A stretch of 64,000 bases of DNA from Flavobacterium tagetis (GTDB lineage Bacteria > Bacteroidota > Bacteroidia > Flavobacteriales > Flavobacteriaceae): assembly GCF_016735615.1 (NCBI RefSeq), contig NZ_JAERSF010000001.1:1488001-1552000 (forward strand). Direction: 5' to 3'. The position numbers and the translations under genes are program-made. The notes under the pieces are model-generated. The model saw only the letters and a program-made list of their open reading frames with translations. It searched no databases and had not been told where the DNA came from. Each line of letters begins with the position of its first letter. Position 1 is the first letter of the stretch. Below, one piece after another: positions 33,124 to 41,937 of the stretch.

Positions 33124-34980
33124 ATGAAAAAGTATATAAAATTAAAAACAGTCATTTTAATGGTTTTTCTGGTTGGTTTCATTCAATCATGCAGTTTAGA
33201 TGAAAAAAACTTGACAACTGTTTCTTTGGATAAATCATACGGCGAAAGAGCAGGATTTGAAGGATTAATTAATAGTTGTTATGAAAATCTATATTTCTTA
33301 CATGGAAAAGTCGATTACATAGCGCCAACAGAAGCAGGAACGGATTCTTGGGAAAATGTGAGCACAAGCGGAATAGGTTATGCGCAATATACAAGTCAGT
33401 TAAACCCAGACGACGGAAATATTAAAGTGATTTGGGGGACTTCTTATGCTACTATAAATCTTTGCAACACGGCAATTTATTATTCTAAAGATGTAAAAGG
33501 TTATTCTTCTGCCGATGAAATGAATGTGAAATTGGCAGAGGCTTATTTTCTGAGAGCATTTTGCAATTTTATATTAGTAGAACAATTTGGAGGCGTAGTT
33601 TTAAGAACAAAATCATCTATTATTGAAGGAGCAGATAATGCACCTGTGCGCAGTTCTGAAAAAGAATTTTACGATTTAATTATAGAAGATTTAAAATTTG
33701 CCTGTACTCATCTTCCAATTCAGCAGACACTACAAGGACGAGCGGCTAAGAAAGCGGCTTATGGTTTATTGGCAAAAGTTTATTTGCAAAGAACAAGATT
33801 AGGCGATGTTGCAGAGTATTCTAAATTGGCTTTAGATACTGCCGAGGAATTAATCAATAATGCAGCAAAATATAATACAGCCTTATATTTAAGTGATAAT
33901 ACAGCTTCTGGATTTAAGAAATTGTGGGACGGTAACAACAATAAGAAAAATACAGAATTTTTGTTTACTCAAGGAATTGATCCCGGAGGTCTAAATCCTG
34001 AAGGGTTTAATAGAGGAAGAACAAGACAATATTATTTGCCAGATTTAGCCACAAGAGGAGCAGAGTGGGGTGCAGGGGCAACTAGTATTTTATACGGAAG
34101 AGCAAATAGCCGTATGCTAAAACCAAGTAAATATTTATTGACAGAAGTGTTTTCACCAGTGCCATCGCCAGCAGATACTCGTTTTGCAGAAACATTTACA
34201 TTTAAATTTTATGCCGCAGCCAATAAAACAATTACGCAAGCAATGGCTACTGCTTACAAAAAAGATGCTTCGGTTGTTGGATACACTATTAAAAACACTT
34301 TGGCACAGGCACTTCCATCGGTTAATTTTTATTCTCAAAAAATAGAAGAACAAATTAATATGAATAATAATGAAGGTTTGTCTGTGTTTACTCCTAATTG
34401 GAATATTGATCCTGTCGCTAAAAGTAAAATGCCAATGCTAGTTGTTGATCCAAGTGATCTTTTCGAACCTGGAACAAATAAATATAAAGATCCAGCAATG
34501 TATCCAAATGACCCGAATTTGATCAATATGTTTCCAGCAATGCGAAAATTTTCTGCTGCATTGTATTGTCAAAGCAATCAGTATTGGTTGGGAGATATTC
34601 CCATTATTCGTTTGGGAGAAATTTATTTGGTTGCAGCGGAAGCAGCTATTTTAAGTGATAATCAAACTAAAGCATTGGCTTATGTGAATACTTTAAGAAA
34701 AAGAGCCGCTATAACTTCAAGAGAAAATGAAATGTTAGTGACAAGTGCAGACATGAATATTGATTTTATTTTAAAAGAAAGAGCAAGGGAGTTATCTGGC
34801 GAGCACACAAGATGGACCGATCTTAAACGCACTGGAAGACTAAATAAAACATATTTAGATCAAACTAACCCAATTGCAGGAGCAAATTTTGTAAACGAAA
34901 AACATACCGTTAGACCAATTCCAAGATCATTTTTGGATGCAATTTCAAATTCGAAAGAGTTTGGTACTAACGGGTATTAG
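33124..34980 (+). CDS. SusD/RagB-type nutrient-binding lipoprotein
   Basis: 618 residues from the ATG at 33124, four bases after the susC stop. The open frame extends back to 33040, but that part lies inside susC and would destroy the signal peptide. Lipobox GFIQSC (Cys23), then SusD-type helices with AEAYFLRAFCNFILVEQFGG, KAAYGLLAKVYLQRT and a C-terminal RagB block with LGEIYLVAAEAAIL, KERARELSGEHTRWTDLKRTG and RPIPRSFLDA. It sits on the cell surface as a lid of the SusC barrel. No glycoside hydrolase or protease gene follows, so the ligand is unknown. Confidence 0.93.
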   Translation: MKKYIKLKTVILMVFLVGFIQSCSLDEKNLTTVSLDKSYGERAGFEGLINSCYENLYFLHGKVDYIAPTEAGTDSWENVSTSGIGYAQYTSQLNPDDGNIKVIWGTSYATINLCNTAIYYSKDVKGYSSADEMNVKLAEAYFLRAFCNFILVEQFGGVVLRTKSSIIEGADNAPVRSSEKEFYDLIIEDLKFACTHLPIQQTLQGRAAKKAAYGLLAKVYLQRTRLGDVAEYSKLALDTAEELINNAAKYNTALYLSDNTASGFKKLWDGNNNKKNTEFLFTQGIDPGGLNPEGFNRGRTRQYYLPDLATRGAEWGAGATSILYGRANSRMLKPSKYLLTEVFSPVPSPADTRFAETFTFKFYAAANKTITQAMATAYKKDASVVGYTIKNTLAQALPSVNFYSQKIEEQINMNNNEGLSVFTPNWNIDPVAKSKMPMLVVDPSDLFEPGTNKYKDPAMYPNDPNLINMFPAMRKFSAALYCQSNQYWLGDIPIIRLGEIYLVAAEAAILSDNQTKALAYVNTLRKRAAITSRENEMLVTSADMNIDFILKERARELSGEHTRWTDLKRTGRLNKTYLDQTNPIAGANFVNEKHTVRPIPRSFLDAISNSKEFGTNGY

Positions 34981-35002
34981 AGCACTTTTGGTTAGGTGTT
35001 TT

Positions 35003-35033
35003 GGGCAGCTCTTTCGAGCTGCCCTTCTTTTTT
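35003..35033 (+). terminator. Terminator of fecR-susC-susD
   Basis: GGGCAGCTC (35003-35011), loop TTTC, GAGCTGCCC (35016-35024), then TTCTTTTTT. Very stable. Confidence 0.92.
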
Positions 35034-35066
35034 ATAAAAAACGGCTTCCATTTCTGAAAGCCGTTC
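35034..35066 (-). terminator. Terminator of the AIM24-family gene
   Basis: AACGGCTT (35040-35047) pairs with AAGCCGTT (35058-35065), with an A run at its left that becomes a T run on the minus strand. Confidence 0.8.
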
Positions 35067-35073
35067 TTATAAT

Positions 35074-35877
35074 TTAAAATCGATTATCGCCATCCAAAAG
35101 ATTTCCTAATCCGCCAAGAAGACTACCTTCGTCGCGGCTGTTTCCTCCAGATCTTGGTGCAGATGCAATAATGCGGTCAGCCAATCTAGAGAATGGTAGT
35201 GATTGTATGTAAACTGTTCCTGGACCTTTTAAAGTTGCATAAAATAATCCTTCACCACCAAAAATAGAATTTTTGATTCCGCCAATAAATTCAATATCGT
35301 AATCTACATCTTTTGTAAAACCAATAATGCATCCCGTATCTACTTTTAGGACTTCGCCATGACCTAATACTTTTTTGGCCATTGTTCCACCAGAATGTAC
35401 AAATGCCATTCCGTCTCCTTCAATTTTCTGCATGATAAAACCTTCACCACCAAATAAACCTCTTCCTAATTTCTGAGAAAATTCAATGCCAACAGAAACG
35501 CCTTTAGCCGCGCATAAAAATGAACTTTTTTGACAGATAAATTTACCTTGAAATTCGGTCAAATCAATCGGAAGGATTTTTCCTGGATAAGGCGATGCAA
35601 ACGAAACCTTACTTTTGGTATTGCCTTGATTTAAAAATGCTGTCATAAACAAACTTTCGCCAGTTAGAACTCTTTTGCCTGCATTTAAAAGTTTGCCAAA
35701 TAAACCAGAACCTTGCTGCTGAGAACCATCACCAAATATAGTTTCCATCTGGATATTGTTTTCCATCATCATAAAGCTGCCAGCTTCGGCAATTACAATT
35801 TCCTGTGGATCTAATTCTATTTCCACATATTGCATTTCTTCTCCAAAAATCTGATAATCTATTTCATGTGCTTGCAT
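35074..35877 (-). CDS. AIM24 / TIGR00266-family protein
   Basis: 267 residues, soluble, Gly-rich beta structure. YVEIELDPQEIVIAEAGSFMMME at the N-terminus, GLFGGEGFIMQKIEGDGMAFVHSGGT in the middle and IEFIGGIKNSIFGGEGLFYATLKGPG near the end are typical of the AIM24 family, which forms a trimeric beta-roll of unknown biochemical role; the yeast namesake is a mitochondrial inner-membrane protein. The C-terminus ends in a flexible Gly/Arg/Asp tail. Monocistronic. Confidence 0.9.
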   Translation of the reverse strand: MQAHEIDYQIFGEEMQYVEIELDPQEIVIAEAGSFMMMENNIQMETIFGDGSQQQGSGLFGKLLNAGKRVLTGESLFMTAFLNQGNTKSKVSFASPYPGKILPIDLTEFQGKFICQKSSFLCAAKGVSVGIEFSQKLGRGLFGGEGFIMQKIEGDGMAFVHSGGTMAKKVLGHGEVLKVDTGCIIGFTKDVDYDIEFIGGIKNSIFGGEGLFYATLKGPGTVYIQSLPFSRLADRIIASAPRSGGNSRDEGSLLGGLGNLLDGDNRF

Positions 35878-36025
35878 AATTTCAAAATGATTTGTTTTTA
35901 AAATTAGACTAACAATGCTTTAGAATGTTACAGTTTTTAGCGTACTTCTGTGGTTTTTAAAAATATAAAACCATTTTGTTATTTTAAATTAGTCTTAATT
36001 ATGTGTTTAATTGTTTCAAATTATA

Positions 36026-36033
36026 TATTTTTG
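36026..36033 (+). promoter_or_regulatory. -7 box TATTTTTG for 36055-36411
   Basis: TAnnTTTG 22 bases before the ATG at 36055. Because it lies inside the longer open frame starting at 35950, it supports the shorter protein. Confidence 0.5.
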
Positions 36034-36054
36034 CATCGTTATAATTTTATCAGA

Positions 36055-36411
36055 ATGGCATTAGTTAGCGATTTGACAACCAAAGTATTATTTGAAACCG
36101 AAAAAGGATACAGTTACCAATGTGATTTGACCAATAGTATAATCATCAATTTTATTGATACAGTGTCAAGTTACAAGATTCAAGATTTTTTGATTTTTCA
36201 AAGAAAGGTGAATAGCGTTGACATTCTTAACATGCTTTATGACTTGTCTGATCAGTCAGATGCCCAACTGATTGAAACTACCAAAAGAAACTTTTCTAGA
36301 AATCTTACTATCTGCGAAATAGTGCAGTTGAGAGATTTATTAAACGGAACTAAATTTACTCTCAATTTACATTCTATGCTTTGCAGTGTAGTGAATGTTG
36401 AGCTTATTTAG
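36055..36411 (+). CDS. Conserved hypothetical protein
   Basis: 118 residues from the ATG at 36055. The frame is open from 35950, but that part holds the promoter box and encodes a hydrophobic stretch unrelated to the rest. The protein has FETEKGYSYQCDLTNSIIINF, QDFLIFQRKVNSVDI and a C-terminal LTICEIVQLRDLLNGTKFTLNLHSML. No catalytic motif is visible. I recall similar short proteins in Flavobacteria but cannot name a family. Two cysteines in the N-terminal and C-terminal parts are not arranged as a metal site. It lies 90 bp upstream of the ferritin gene on the same strand. Confidence 0.7.
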   Translation: MALVSDLTTKVLFETEKGYSYQCDLTNSIIINFIDTVSSYKIQDFLIFQRKVNSVDILNMLYDLSDQSDAQLIETTKRNFSRNLTICEIVQLRDLLNGTKFTLNLHSMLCSVVNVELI

Positions 36412-36501
36412 ATTCTTACTTAGATTAAATCCAAATTTTCAAGGAGTTACGACTGCCAGCTTTAATTTTTGTAATTTTACACGTAATAAAAATTAAAGGT
36501 T

Positions 36502-37020
36502 ATGAAAGATTTACTAAGAACACGTACTTCATTAACTGAAGGTGTAGAAAATATATTGAATTTACAGGCAAAATTAGAAAGTGACGCTTCTAACAAATAT
36601 TTAGCTATGGCAGCATGGTTAGATAGAAACGGTTATGCTAATACGGCATCGTATTTATACAAGCAAGCTGAAGAAGAAAGAGAGCATTTTCTAAAAATTT
36701 TTAAATTCATTACAGATATGGGCGGGATTGCCATTACACCATCTGTTCCAGAAGTACAACAGGAATTTGCTTCTTTTAGAGAAGTATTCGAAATTGCTTT
36801 GCAAAACGAAATTGCAGTTACTCAAGCAATCAATAAAGTAATCGCAAAATGTAGAGCTGAAAATGACTATGCTACAGAAGATTTTATGATGTGGTATGTA
36901 GCTGAGCAAAGAGAAGAGGAGAAAAATGCAAGAAGAGCTTTAGAGCTTTTTGATCTAATCAACGGAAATGAAGCTGATGGTAAATTCCAATTGGATTTAC
37001 AGATTTCGAAAATCGGATAA
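36502..37020 (+). CDS. ftnA: Ferritin
   Basis: 172 residues, non-heme ferritin forming a 24-subunit iron store. Helix A has LQAKLESDASNKYLAMAAWLDRNGY, with the first ferroxidase Glu; helix B has AEEEREHFLKIFKFITDMGG (Glu and ExxH ligands); helix D has WYVAEQREEEKNARRALELF. Length and the absence of a heme Met place it with FtnA rather than bacterioferritin. No Fur box is recognised upstream. It stands alone and ends in a strong bidirectional terminator. Confidence 0.93.
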   Translation: MKDLLRTRTSLTEGVENILNLQAKLESDASNKYLAMAAWLDRNGYANTASYLYKQAEEEREHFLKIFKFITDMGGIAITPSVPEVQQEFASFREVFEIALQNEIAVTQAINKVIAKCRAENDYATEDFMMWYVAEQREEEKNARRALELFDLINGNEADGKFQLDLQISKIG

Positions 37021-37040
37021 ATAAACGATTTATATAATTT

Positions 37041-37070
37041 AAAAAGCCCTTAATATTTTAAGGGCTTTTT
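37041..37070. terminator. Bidirectional terminator between ferritin and the hydrolase gene
   Basis: AAAAAGCCCTTAA (37041-37053) and TTAAGGGCTTTTT (37058-37070) form a perfect 13-bp stem with a 4-base loop, A/T runs on both sides. It serves both convergent genes. Confidence 0.92.
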
Positions 37071-37075
37071 TATTT

Positions 37076-37978
37076 TTATGATTTTAAAAATGAATTAATA
37101 TCCGAGAAATATTTGTCTCGTGCATCAAGCCATCCATAATGTTTTGAATGTTCTAATAAAATTAGTTTCGAATTTGGAAAAGTCTGATGAGCCAATTCTC
37201 CGATTTCATTGCTAATAATATCTTCTTTTCCTTGAATGATTAAAACTGGATTTTTGAAATCCTTCAGTTTAGCTTTACAGTCAAAATTCATTTTCTGCAT
37301 ATCCGACCATAACAAACCATTGATTGTCGAATTTCCTTGAGTTAATCTTTCGGCAATAATAGGAATAAATTTCTGATCGTAAACATATGCTGGAGCCATC
37401 GCGCGTCCGCGTCCTAAAAGGGCTTTATGCGAAATATCTCCTTTTTCAATTTTATCGTTCCAATAATTCATCGAATCTTTTTCAATTTGCGAAAGATTAG
37501 ATTCAATCAAATTTGGACCTTTTAATAAAGATAAATCGACACCTCCTGAAGAAGATAAAACCAGCTTATTGATACTATTCGGATAAATTGTCGCGTAATA
37601 CGAACCTAACATTCCACCAAAAGAATGTCCGAGAATATTCCATTTTTTAATTTTAAGATGTTTTCTCAACGATTCGATATCATCGACCATTAATTTCATC
37701 GAAATTGTCTTAGCGTCTAATTTTGAAAGTTTCGATTTTCCAGTTCCTCTTTGGTCGTAAATAATCGTTTGTTGGCTTTCGCCCAGAACTTTCGCCATAT
37801 CTTCAAAACCATTGCTGTTCATTCCGGGTCCGCCGTTAATAATTAAAAGCGGTTCGCCTTTTCCGAATGTTTTGTAATACGTTTTACTTCCATCAGTATT
37901 TACGGCAAAACCTTCAGTCTGAGCAAAAATATTTCCCAGAAACAATAAAAAGCCAAGAAGAAAAATCTTTTTCATCAT
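37076..37978 (-). CDS. Secreted alpha/beta hydrolase, prolyl-aminopeptidase-like
   Basis: 300 residues from the ATG at 37978, with signal peptide MMKKIFLLGFLLFLGNIFAQ. Motifs: NGGPGMNSNG (HGGPG oxyanion motif of the S33 group), YDQRGTGKS, nucleophile Ser in GHSFGGMLG, acid in IIQGKEDIIS and His in LEHSKHYGW. This is the S33 prolyl-aminopeptidase type, periplasmic or secreted here. An upstream ATG at 37990 overlaps the last codons of the aminopeptidase P gene and would add four residues. The two genes are on the same strand and probably one operon, which makes proline-peptide breakdown a fair guess. Confidence 0.85.
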   Translation of the reverse strand: MMKKIFLLGFLLFLGNIFAQTEGFAVNTDGSKTYYKTFGKGEPLLIINGGPGMNSNGFEDMAKVLGESQQTIIYDQRGTGKSKLSKLDAKTISMKLMVDDIESLRKHLKIKKWNILGHSFGGMLGSYYATIYPNSINKLVLSSSGGVDLSLLKGPNLIESNLSQIEKDSMNYWNDKIEKGDISHKALLGRGRAMAPAYVYDQKFIPIIAERLTQGNSTINGLLWSDMQKMNFDCKAKLKDFKNPVLIIQGKEDIISNEIGELAHQTFPNSKLILLEHSKHYGWLDARDKYFSDINSFLKS

Positions 37979-37982
37979 GAAA

Positions 37983-39275
37983 TTATTCATTCATCAACGT
38001 TTCGATCTCCTCTGCTTCAAGAGGAATATTTCGCATCAAGTTAAAAGGTTCTCCTTTTTCCTGAACTACAACATTATCTTCTAAACGAATTCCGAATTTT
38101 TCTGCTGGAATATAAATTCCTGGTTCAACTGTAAAAACCATATTCGCTTTCATTGGTTCGTGAAGCAAACCGTAATCGTGCGTATCCAATCCCATGTGGT
38201 GAGAAGTTCCGTGCATAAAATATTTTTTGTAAGCAGGCCATTCTGGATTTTCGTTCTGAACATCGGCTTTGTCTATTAAACCTAAACCAAGTAATTCTGA
38301 TGTCATAATTTTACCCACTTCAACATGATATTGCTTCCAAAGTGTTCCTGGTGTAAGCATTTTTGTTGCTTCGGTTTTAACTTTTAAAACAGCATTGTAA
38401 ACTGCTTTCTGACGATCTGTAAAACGTCCAGAAACTGGAATTGTTCTTGACATATCGCTAGAATAATTAGCATATTCTGCAGCAACATCAAGCAAAATCA
38501 AATCACCTTCTTTACATTGCTGATTGTTTTCGATATAATGCAAAACATTAGCATTGTTTCCAGAAGCGATAATTGGCGTGTAAGCAAAACCTTTAGAACG
38601 GTTTCTTATGAATTCATGGGCCAATTCAGCTTCGATTTCGTATTCTGTAACATTTGGTTTTACGAATCCTAGTAATCTGCGGAAACCTTTTTCTGTAATA
38701 TCGCAAGCGTGCTGAATCAAATCGATTTCTTCGCTTTCTTTTACAGAACGAAGTCTTTGTAGAATTGGGTTGCTTTTTGCAACATTGTGTGCTGGATAAC
38801 GCTCTTTCCACCATTTTACAAAACGAGCTTCACGCGTTTCTGTTTCTACAGTCGCACGGTAATGTTCGTTGGTATTGATGTACATCGTATCGGCATACGT
38901 CATCATTTCGTTCAAAACTTTATGAAAATCTTGCAACCAATAAACCGTTCTAATTCCAGAAACCTGAAAAGCACGTTCTTTAGTCAGTTTTTCACCTTCC
39001 CAAACTGCAATATGTTCGTTGGTTTCTCTCAAGAAAAGCATTTCTCTTTGATGTTCATAAGGCGCATCTGGAAACAAAAGCAAAACACTTTCTTCCTGAT
39101 CTACACCGCTCAGGTAAAAAATATCTCTGTGTTGTGCAAACGGCAAAGTACTGTCGGCACTAACTGGATAAATGTCATTTGAGTTGAATACTGCAACAGA
39201 ATTAGGTTTCATTTCAGCCATGAACTTTCTGCGGTTTTTTACAAAAAGAGCGCTGTTTATTTGATGATATTTCAT
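37983..39275 (-). CDS. pepP: Xaa-Pro aminopeptidase (aminopeptidase P)
   Basis: 430 residues. N-terminal AMP_N domain (1-140, with FNSNDIYPVSADSTLPFAQHRDIFYLSG) and C-terminal pita-bread M24 domain. Metal ligands are visible: LLDVAAEYANYSSDMSRTIPVSG (two Asp), HGTSHHMGLDTHD (His), VEPGIYI (Glu) and GIRLEDN (Glu). It removes the N-terminal residue from peptides with proline in second place and uses two Mn ions. Cytoplasmic, no signal peptide. A -7 box TAATTTTG (minus strand, 39304-39311) lies 28 bases upstream. Confidence 0.95.
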   Translation of the reverse strand: MKYHQINSALFVKNRRKFMAEMKPNSVAVFNSNDIYPVSADSTLPFAQHRDIFYLSGVDQEESVLLLFPDAPYEHQREMLFLRETNEHIAVWEGEKLTKERAFQVSGIRTVYWLQDFHKVLNEMMTYADTMYINTNEHYRATVETETREARFVKWWKERYPAHNVAKSNPILQRLRSVKESEEIDLIQHACDITEKGFRRLLGFVKPNVTEYEIEAELAHEFIRNRSKGFAYTPIIASGNNANVLHYIENNQQCKEGDLILLDVAAEYANYSSDMSRTIPVSGRFTDRQKAVYNAVLKVKTEATKMLTPGTLWKQYHVEVGKIMTSELLGLGLIDKADVQNENPEWPAYKKYFMHGTSHHMGLDTHDYGLLHEPMKANMVFTVEPGIYIPAEKFGIRLEDNVVVQEKGEPFNLMRNIPLEAEEIETLMNE

Positions 39276-39303
39276 AATTATTTCGTTTTTGAACTTCGAA
39301 TTT

Positions 39304-39311
39304 CAAAATTA
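39304..39311 (-). promoter_or_regulatory. -7 box TAATTTTG for pepP
   Basis: TAnnTTTG on the minus strand, 28 bases before the ATG. No TTG at the -33 distance. The 270 bp between the divergent genes hold nothing else I recognise. Confidence 0.4.
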
Positions 39312-39545
39312 ATGATTTTTGAATTAGTGGCGTATAGCAGATTTACTAAAGTTTTCTTATTTGTTTTGAGTTTAATTTTTCAGGCACAGATTTTACAAAT
39401 TAAAAAGGATTTTTCTTGGTTTATGGCCTGTTTGTACTTTTACGGTTATGATTAGAAAAATCATTTGTAAGGAGTACGGTTTCCCGTAAAGAAATTGTTT
39501 TATAAATGATAATATTTGCAATTAGCAAACTAACCGTAAAAATTC

Positions 39546-40721
39546 ATGAAAACTAAAGTTAACTTATTCAAAGTCATTTTTTTTATTTCTCTTTTAATGG
39601 CATCGTGTGTCGCGGAAGTAAGCTTAAGTAACGAAAATACGATTCAATCTTTGACCATAACAAAAGGAGGTATTACCAAAGAATTTTCGATTGTAGAAAA
39701 CTCAATAAGCGGTATTGTAGAAAGTACATTTGAATTAGAAGATATAAATTTAAATGTCTCAATTCCTAAAGGAGCAACCATAAATCCAGATCCAGCAACA
39801 ATTAAATCTATTAATGGGCCTTTAACTTTTGTGGTCACAGCAGAAAATGGAGATGTCAAAAATTATAATGTAGATATAAAAAGGGAGCCAAGTACTGATA
39901 ATTTTATTTTGGAAGTAAATGTAAAAACTCCAAATCTGTTATTAAGTGCTGATATTGATAACGAAAAAGGATTAATAACAAAAAGAATTCCTGAAAGTAA
40001 TGATCTTAAAGATTTAAATGTCGAAATTAAATTCTCAAAATACGCAACTATAATTCCAGACCCTAAAACGATAAGAGATTATTCTGAACCGGTAAATTTT
40101 ACTGTTACATCAGAATCAGGGGTAGAAAAGAGTTATCAAGTAAAATTTGAGCATATGAATTTTACAGTATCTAGATCATGTTCTGAAACTAATGCTTCAA
40201 AATGGTTTGGCGGAGATAACAGAACTAATGCTCCAGATCTTTTAGCTTTTGATAGAAATGTTGGGACTGGGCAAACTGTAATAGTTGATAAAAATTTAGT
40301 GCCTTCTGCTTTTAGTATTAATCTTCTCGAAGGATTTGCTTACTATGACGGCAAACAGAAATATAATAAACCTGTAACATTGAAATTAATTATCAAGGAT
40401 GCAAGTTTTAATGTTTTAGCAACTACAACGACAATAGTGCCAGAGTATTTTGATGGAGGTTTAGTTCCTTTTGATTTGCAAAAACTAAATCTTTATTTGG
40501 AAGCCAAGAAAGCTTATAGTTTTTATTGGTATTTAGTTGATGGAGAAAAGTTAGGTGTTTCTTCTGCTAGTTCGGGTGACATTAATGCGGGAAGTGGCTT
40601 TTGTTACAATAGTGGCTATTCGGGAGAATCTAGAATTAGCAGAAACAACAGTCTTGAAAATGCAAGTGTTTGGTATAAACATGAATGGCATTTTAATATA
40701 GCATTAGAAGGAAAAGAATAA
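39546..40721 (+). CDS. Lipoprotein with tandem DUF5018-like domains
   Basis: 391 residues, lipobox LLMASC (Cys21). Two copies of a cadherin-like/DUF5018 type module follow: the first (about 33-112) has IPKGATINPDPATI and NGPLTFVVTAENGDVKNYNVDI; the second (about 116-205) has FSKYATIIPDPKTI and SEPVNFTVTSESGVEKSYQVKF. The C-terminal 185 residues look like a lectin-like beta domain with CSETNASKWFGGDN and a Trp-rich end. Such proteins are surface lipoproteins that often bind carbohydrate. Single gene with a strong terminator. Function unknown. Confidence 0.8.
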   Translation: MKTKVNLFKVIFFISLLMASCVAEVSLSNENTIQSLTITKGGITKEFSIVENSISGIVESTFELEDINLNVSIPKGATINPDPATIKSINGPLTFVVTAENGDVKNYNVDIKREPSTDNFILEVNVKTPNLLLSADIDNEKGLITKRIPESNDLKDLNVEIKFSKYATIIPDPKTIRDYSEPVNFTVTSESGVEKSYQVKFEHMNFTVSRSCSETNASKWFGGDNRTNAPDLLAFDRNVGTGQTVIVDKNLVPSAFSINLLEGFAYYDGKQKYNKPVTLKLIIKDASFNVLATTTTIVPEYFDGGLVPFDLQKLNLYLEAKKAYSFYWYLVDGEKLGVSSASSGDINAGSGFCYNSGYSGESRISRNNSLENASVWYKHEWHFNIALEGKE

Positions 40722-40732
40722 ATAAATCTTAA

Positions 40733-40777
40733 AAAAGAAAAAACCGAAGCAAGTACGAGACTTCGGTTTTTTCTTTT
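40733..40777 (+). terminator. Terminator of the DUF5018-like lipoprotein gene
   Basis: A 17-bp arm with CCGAAG (40733-40749) is perfectly inverted at 40761-40777, with an 11-base loop and A/T flanks. The CCGAAGC stem recurs in the terminator at 45076-45103. Confidence 0.92.
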
Positions 40778-40880
40778 AAAAGCTATAGATAGTCACAATT
40801 TTTATCAGTTTTTAACGAGAAAAAAAATATAGATTTTGGTATTTTGTATATTAGTCTTTTGCTATAATTTAAAATGATAT

Positions 40881-41516
40881 ATGGAACAAACTAATGATTT
40901 GATTTTAGACAATTTGCTTGAAGTTGAAAAACAGGCAAAAGAAATTATTACAAGAGATTTAGAAGATTCACAAAATGAAGCATATAATTCATTTTATAAT
41001 TTGTGGAAAAACCAAAATAGAGAGGAACATGAAAATTTGATGATTGAGGAATTAAAAGGAAATATTGGAAAATATTGGCTTGAAGAGAAATATAATAACG
41101 ATATTGATAAAAGTTTTAATATGATTTATTTTGAGCATGGAGGACTGTATGGTGGGGAATTAGAAGCTTTTGCCGTAGATTTTGATGACTCAGATCGAAA
41201 ATTGTCTGAATTTGAAATCGATGATCATCAGATGGAATATTTGGATACTATTTCTTGTCTTCCAGCTTTTGTGTCACCTACTTTATATCATTTAACAGAA
41301 AATATACAAGGAGAAGAGGATAATTTTGAAGATTTTCGGGATGTGAATAATATTTATGAACTATTTGAAGCTACAGCATTAGTAGAAACGAATAAATTGT
41401 TTAAAAGAGCAGATAATGAAAATGTATTCGAAAAATTAAATTTGAAAAAGCCTTTTTATTTAGTTGTTGCAGAACATGATGCGGGCGCTCCTAAATTAAT
41501 TTATGTTATTGAATAA
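40881..41516 (+). CDS. Acidic hypothetical protein
   Basis: 211 residues, very rich in Asp and Glu, no signal peptide and no membrane segment. Features visible: HGGLYGGELEAFAVDFDDSDRK in the middle and a C-terminal FYLVVAEHDAGAPKLIYVIE. I do not recognise the family. Its acidity and small size are compatible with an immunity or DNA-mimic protein, but nothing nearby is a recognisable toxin, so this is not proposed as a function. It starts a run of small same-strand genes reaching to 44893. Confidence 0.7.
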   Translation: MEQTNDLILDNLLEVEKQAKEIITRDLEDSQNEAYNSFYNLWKNQNREEHENLMIEELKGNIGKYWLEEKYNNDIDKSFNMIYFEHGGLYGGELEAFAVDFDDSDRKLSEFEIDDHQMEYLDTISCLPAFVSPTLYHLTENIQGEEDNFEDFRDVNNIYELFEATALVETNKLFKRADNENVFEKLNLKKPFYLVVAEHDAGAPKLIYVIE

Positions 41517-41555
41517 AATAGAAATTCTAGTTTTAATCTTTTGATAGAAAATGAT

Positions 41556-41933
41556 ATGATCGAAAAAGAAAAAATAATTCAAAATTATATTGAAGCGTAT
41601 AATCAATTTGATGTTGATAAAATGATAGCTGATTTTGACGAATTTATTGTTTTTGAGAATATTCAGAATGGAGAAACGAATATGACTTTGAACGGAATAA
41701 AAGAATTTAAAGCTCAAGCCGAACAAGCCAAAGAATATTTTTCAGCAAGAAAGCAAACTATTACATCATTCATACAAGATGAAATTACAGCAATCGTCGA
41801 AATTGATTATTACGCCGTTATGGCAATGGATTTTCCAAACGGATTAAAAGCTGGTCAAGAATTAAGTATGAAAGGAAAATCAATTTTTCAGTTTTCAGAT
41901 AATAAAATCGTCAGATTGGCTGATATGAATTAA
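41556..41933 (+). CDS. NTF2-like (SnoaL-type) protein
   Basis: 125 residues from the ATG at 41556; an in-frame TTG at 41541 would add five residues. The start IIQNYIEAYNQFDVDKMIADFDEFIVFENI is the typical first helix and strand of NTF2-like folds, and GKSIFQFSDNKIVRLADM is the last strand pair. The cone-shaped fold serves enzymes and ligand carriers alike, so no reaction can be named. It is followed after 4 bp by a GNAT gene and probably belongs to the operon 41556-43581. Confidence 0.8.
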   Translation: MIEKEKIIQNYIEAYNQFDVDKMIADFDEFIVFENIQNGETNMTLNGIKEFKAQAEQAKEYFSARKQTITSFIQDEITAIVEIDYYAVMAMDFPNGLKAGQELSMKGKSIFQFSDNKIVRLADMN

Positions 41934-41937
41934 AGTT

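Noticed and set aside
35950..36054. Longer start of the hypothetical gene before ferritin
   Set aside because: It includes the -7 box, and a hydrophobic extension not fitting the rest.
39261..39455. 64-codon plus-strand open frame over the pepP promoter
   Set aside because: It overlaps the pepP start and promoter on the other strand, with no motif or own promoter.
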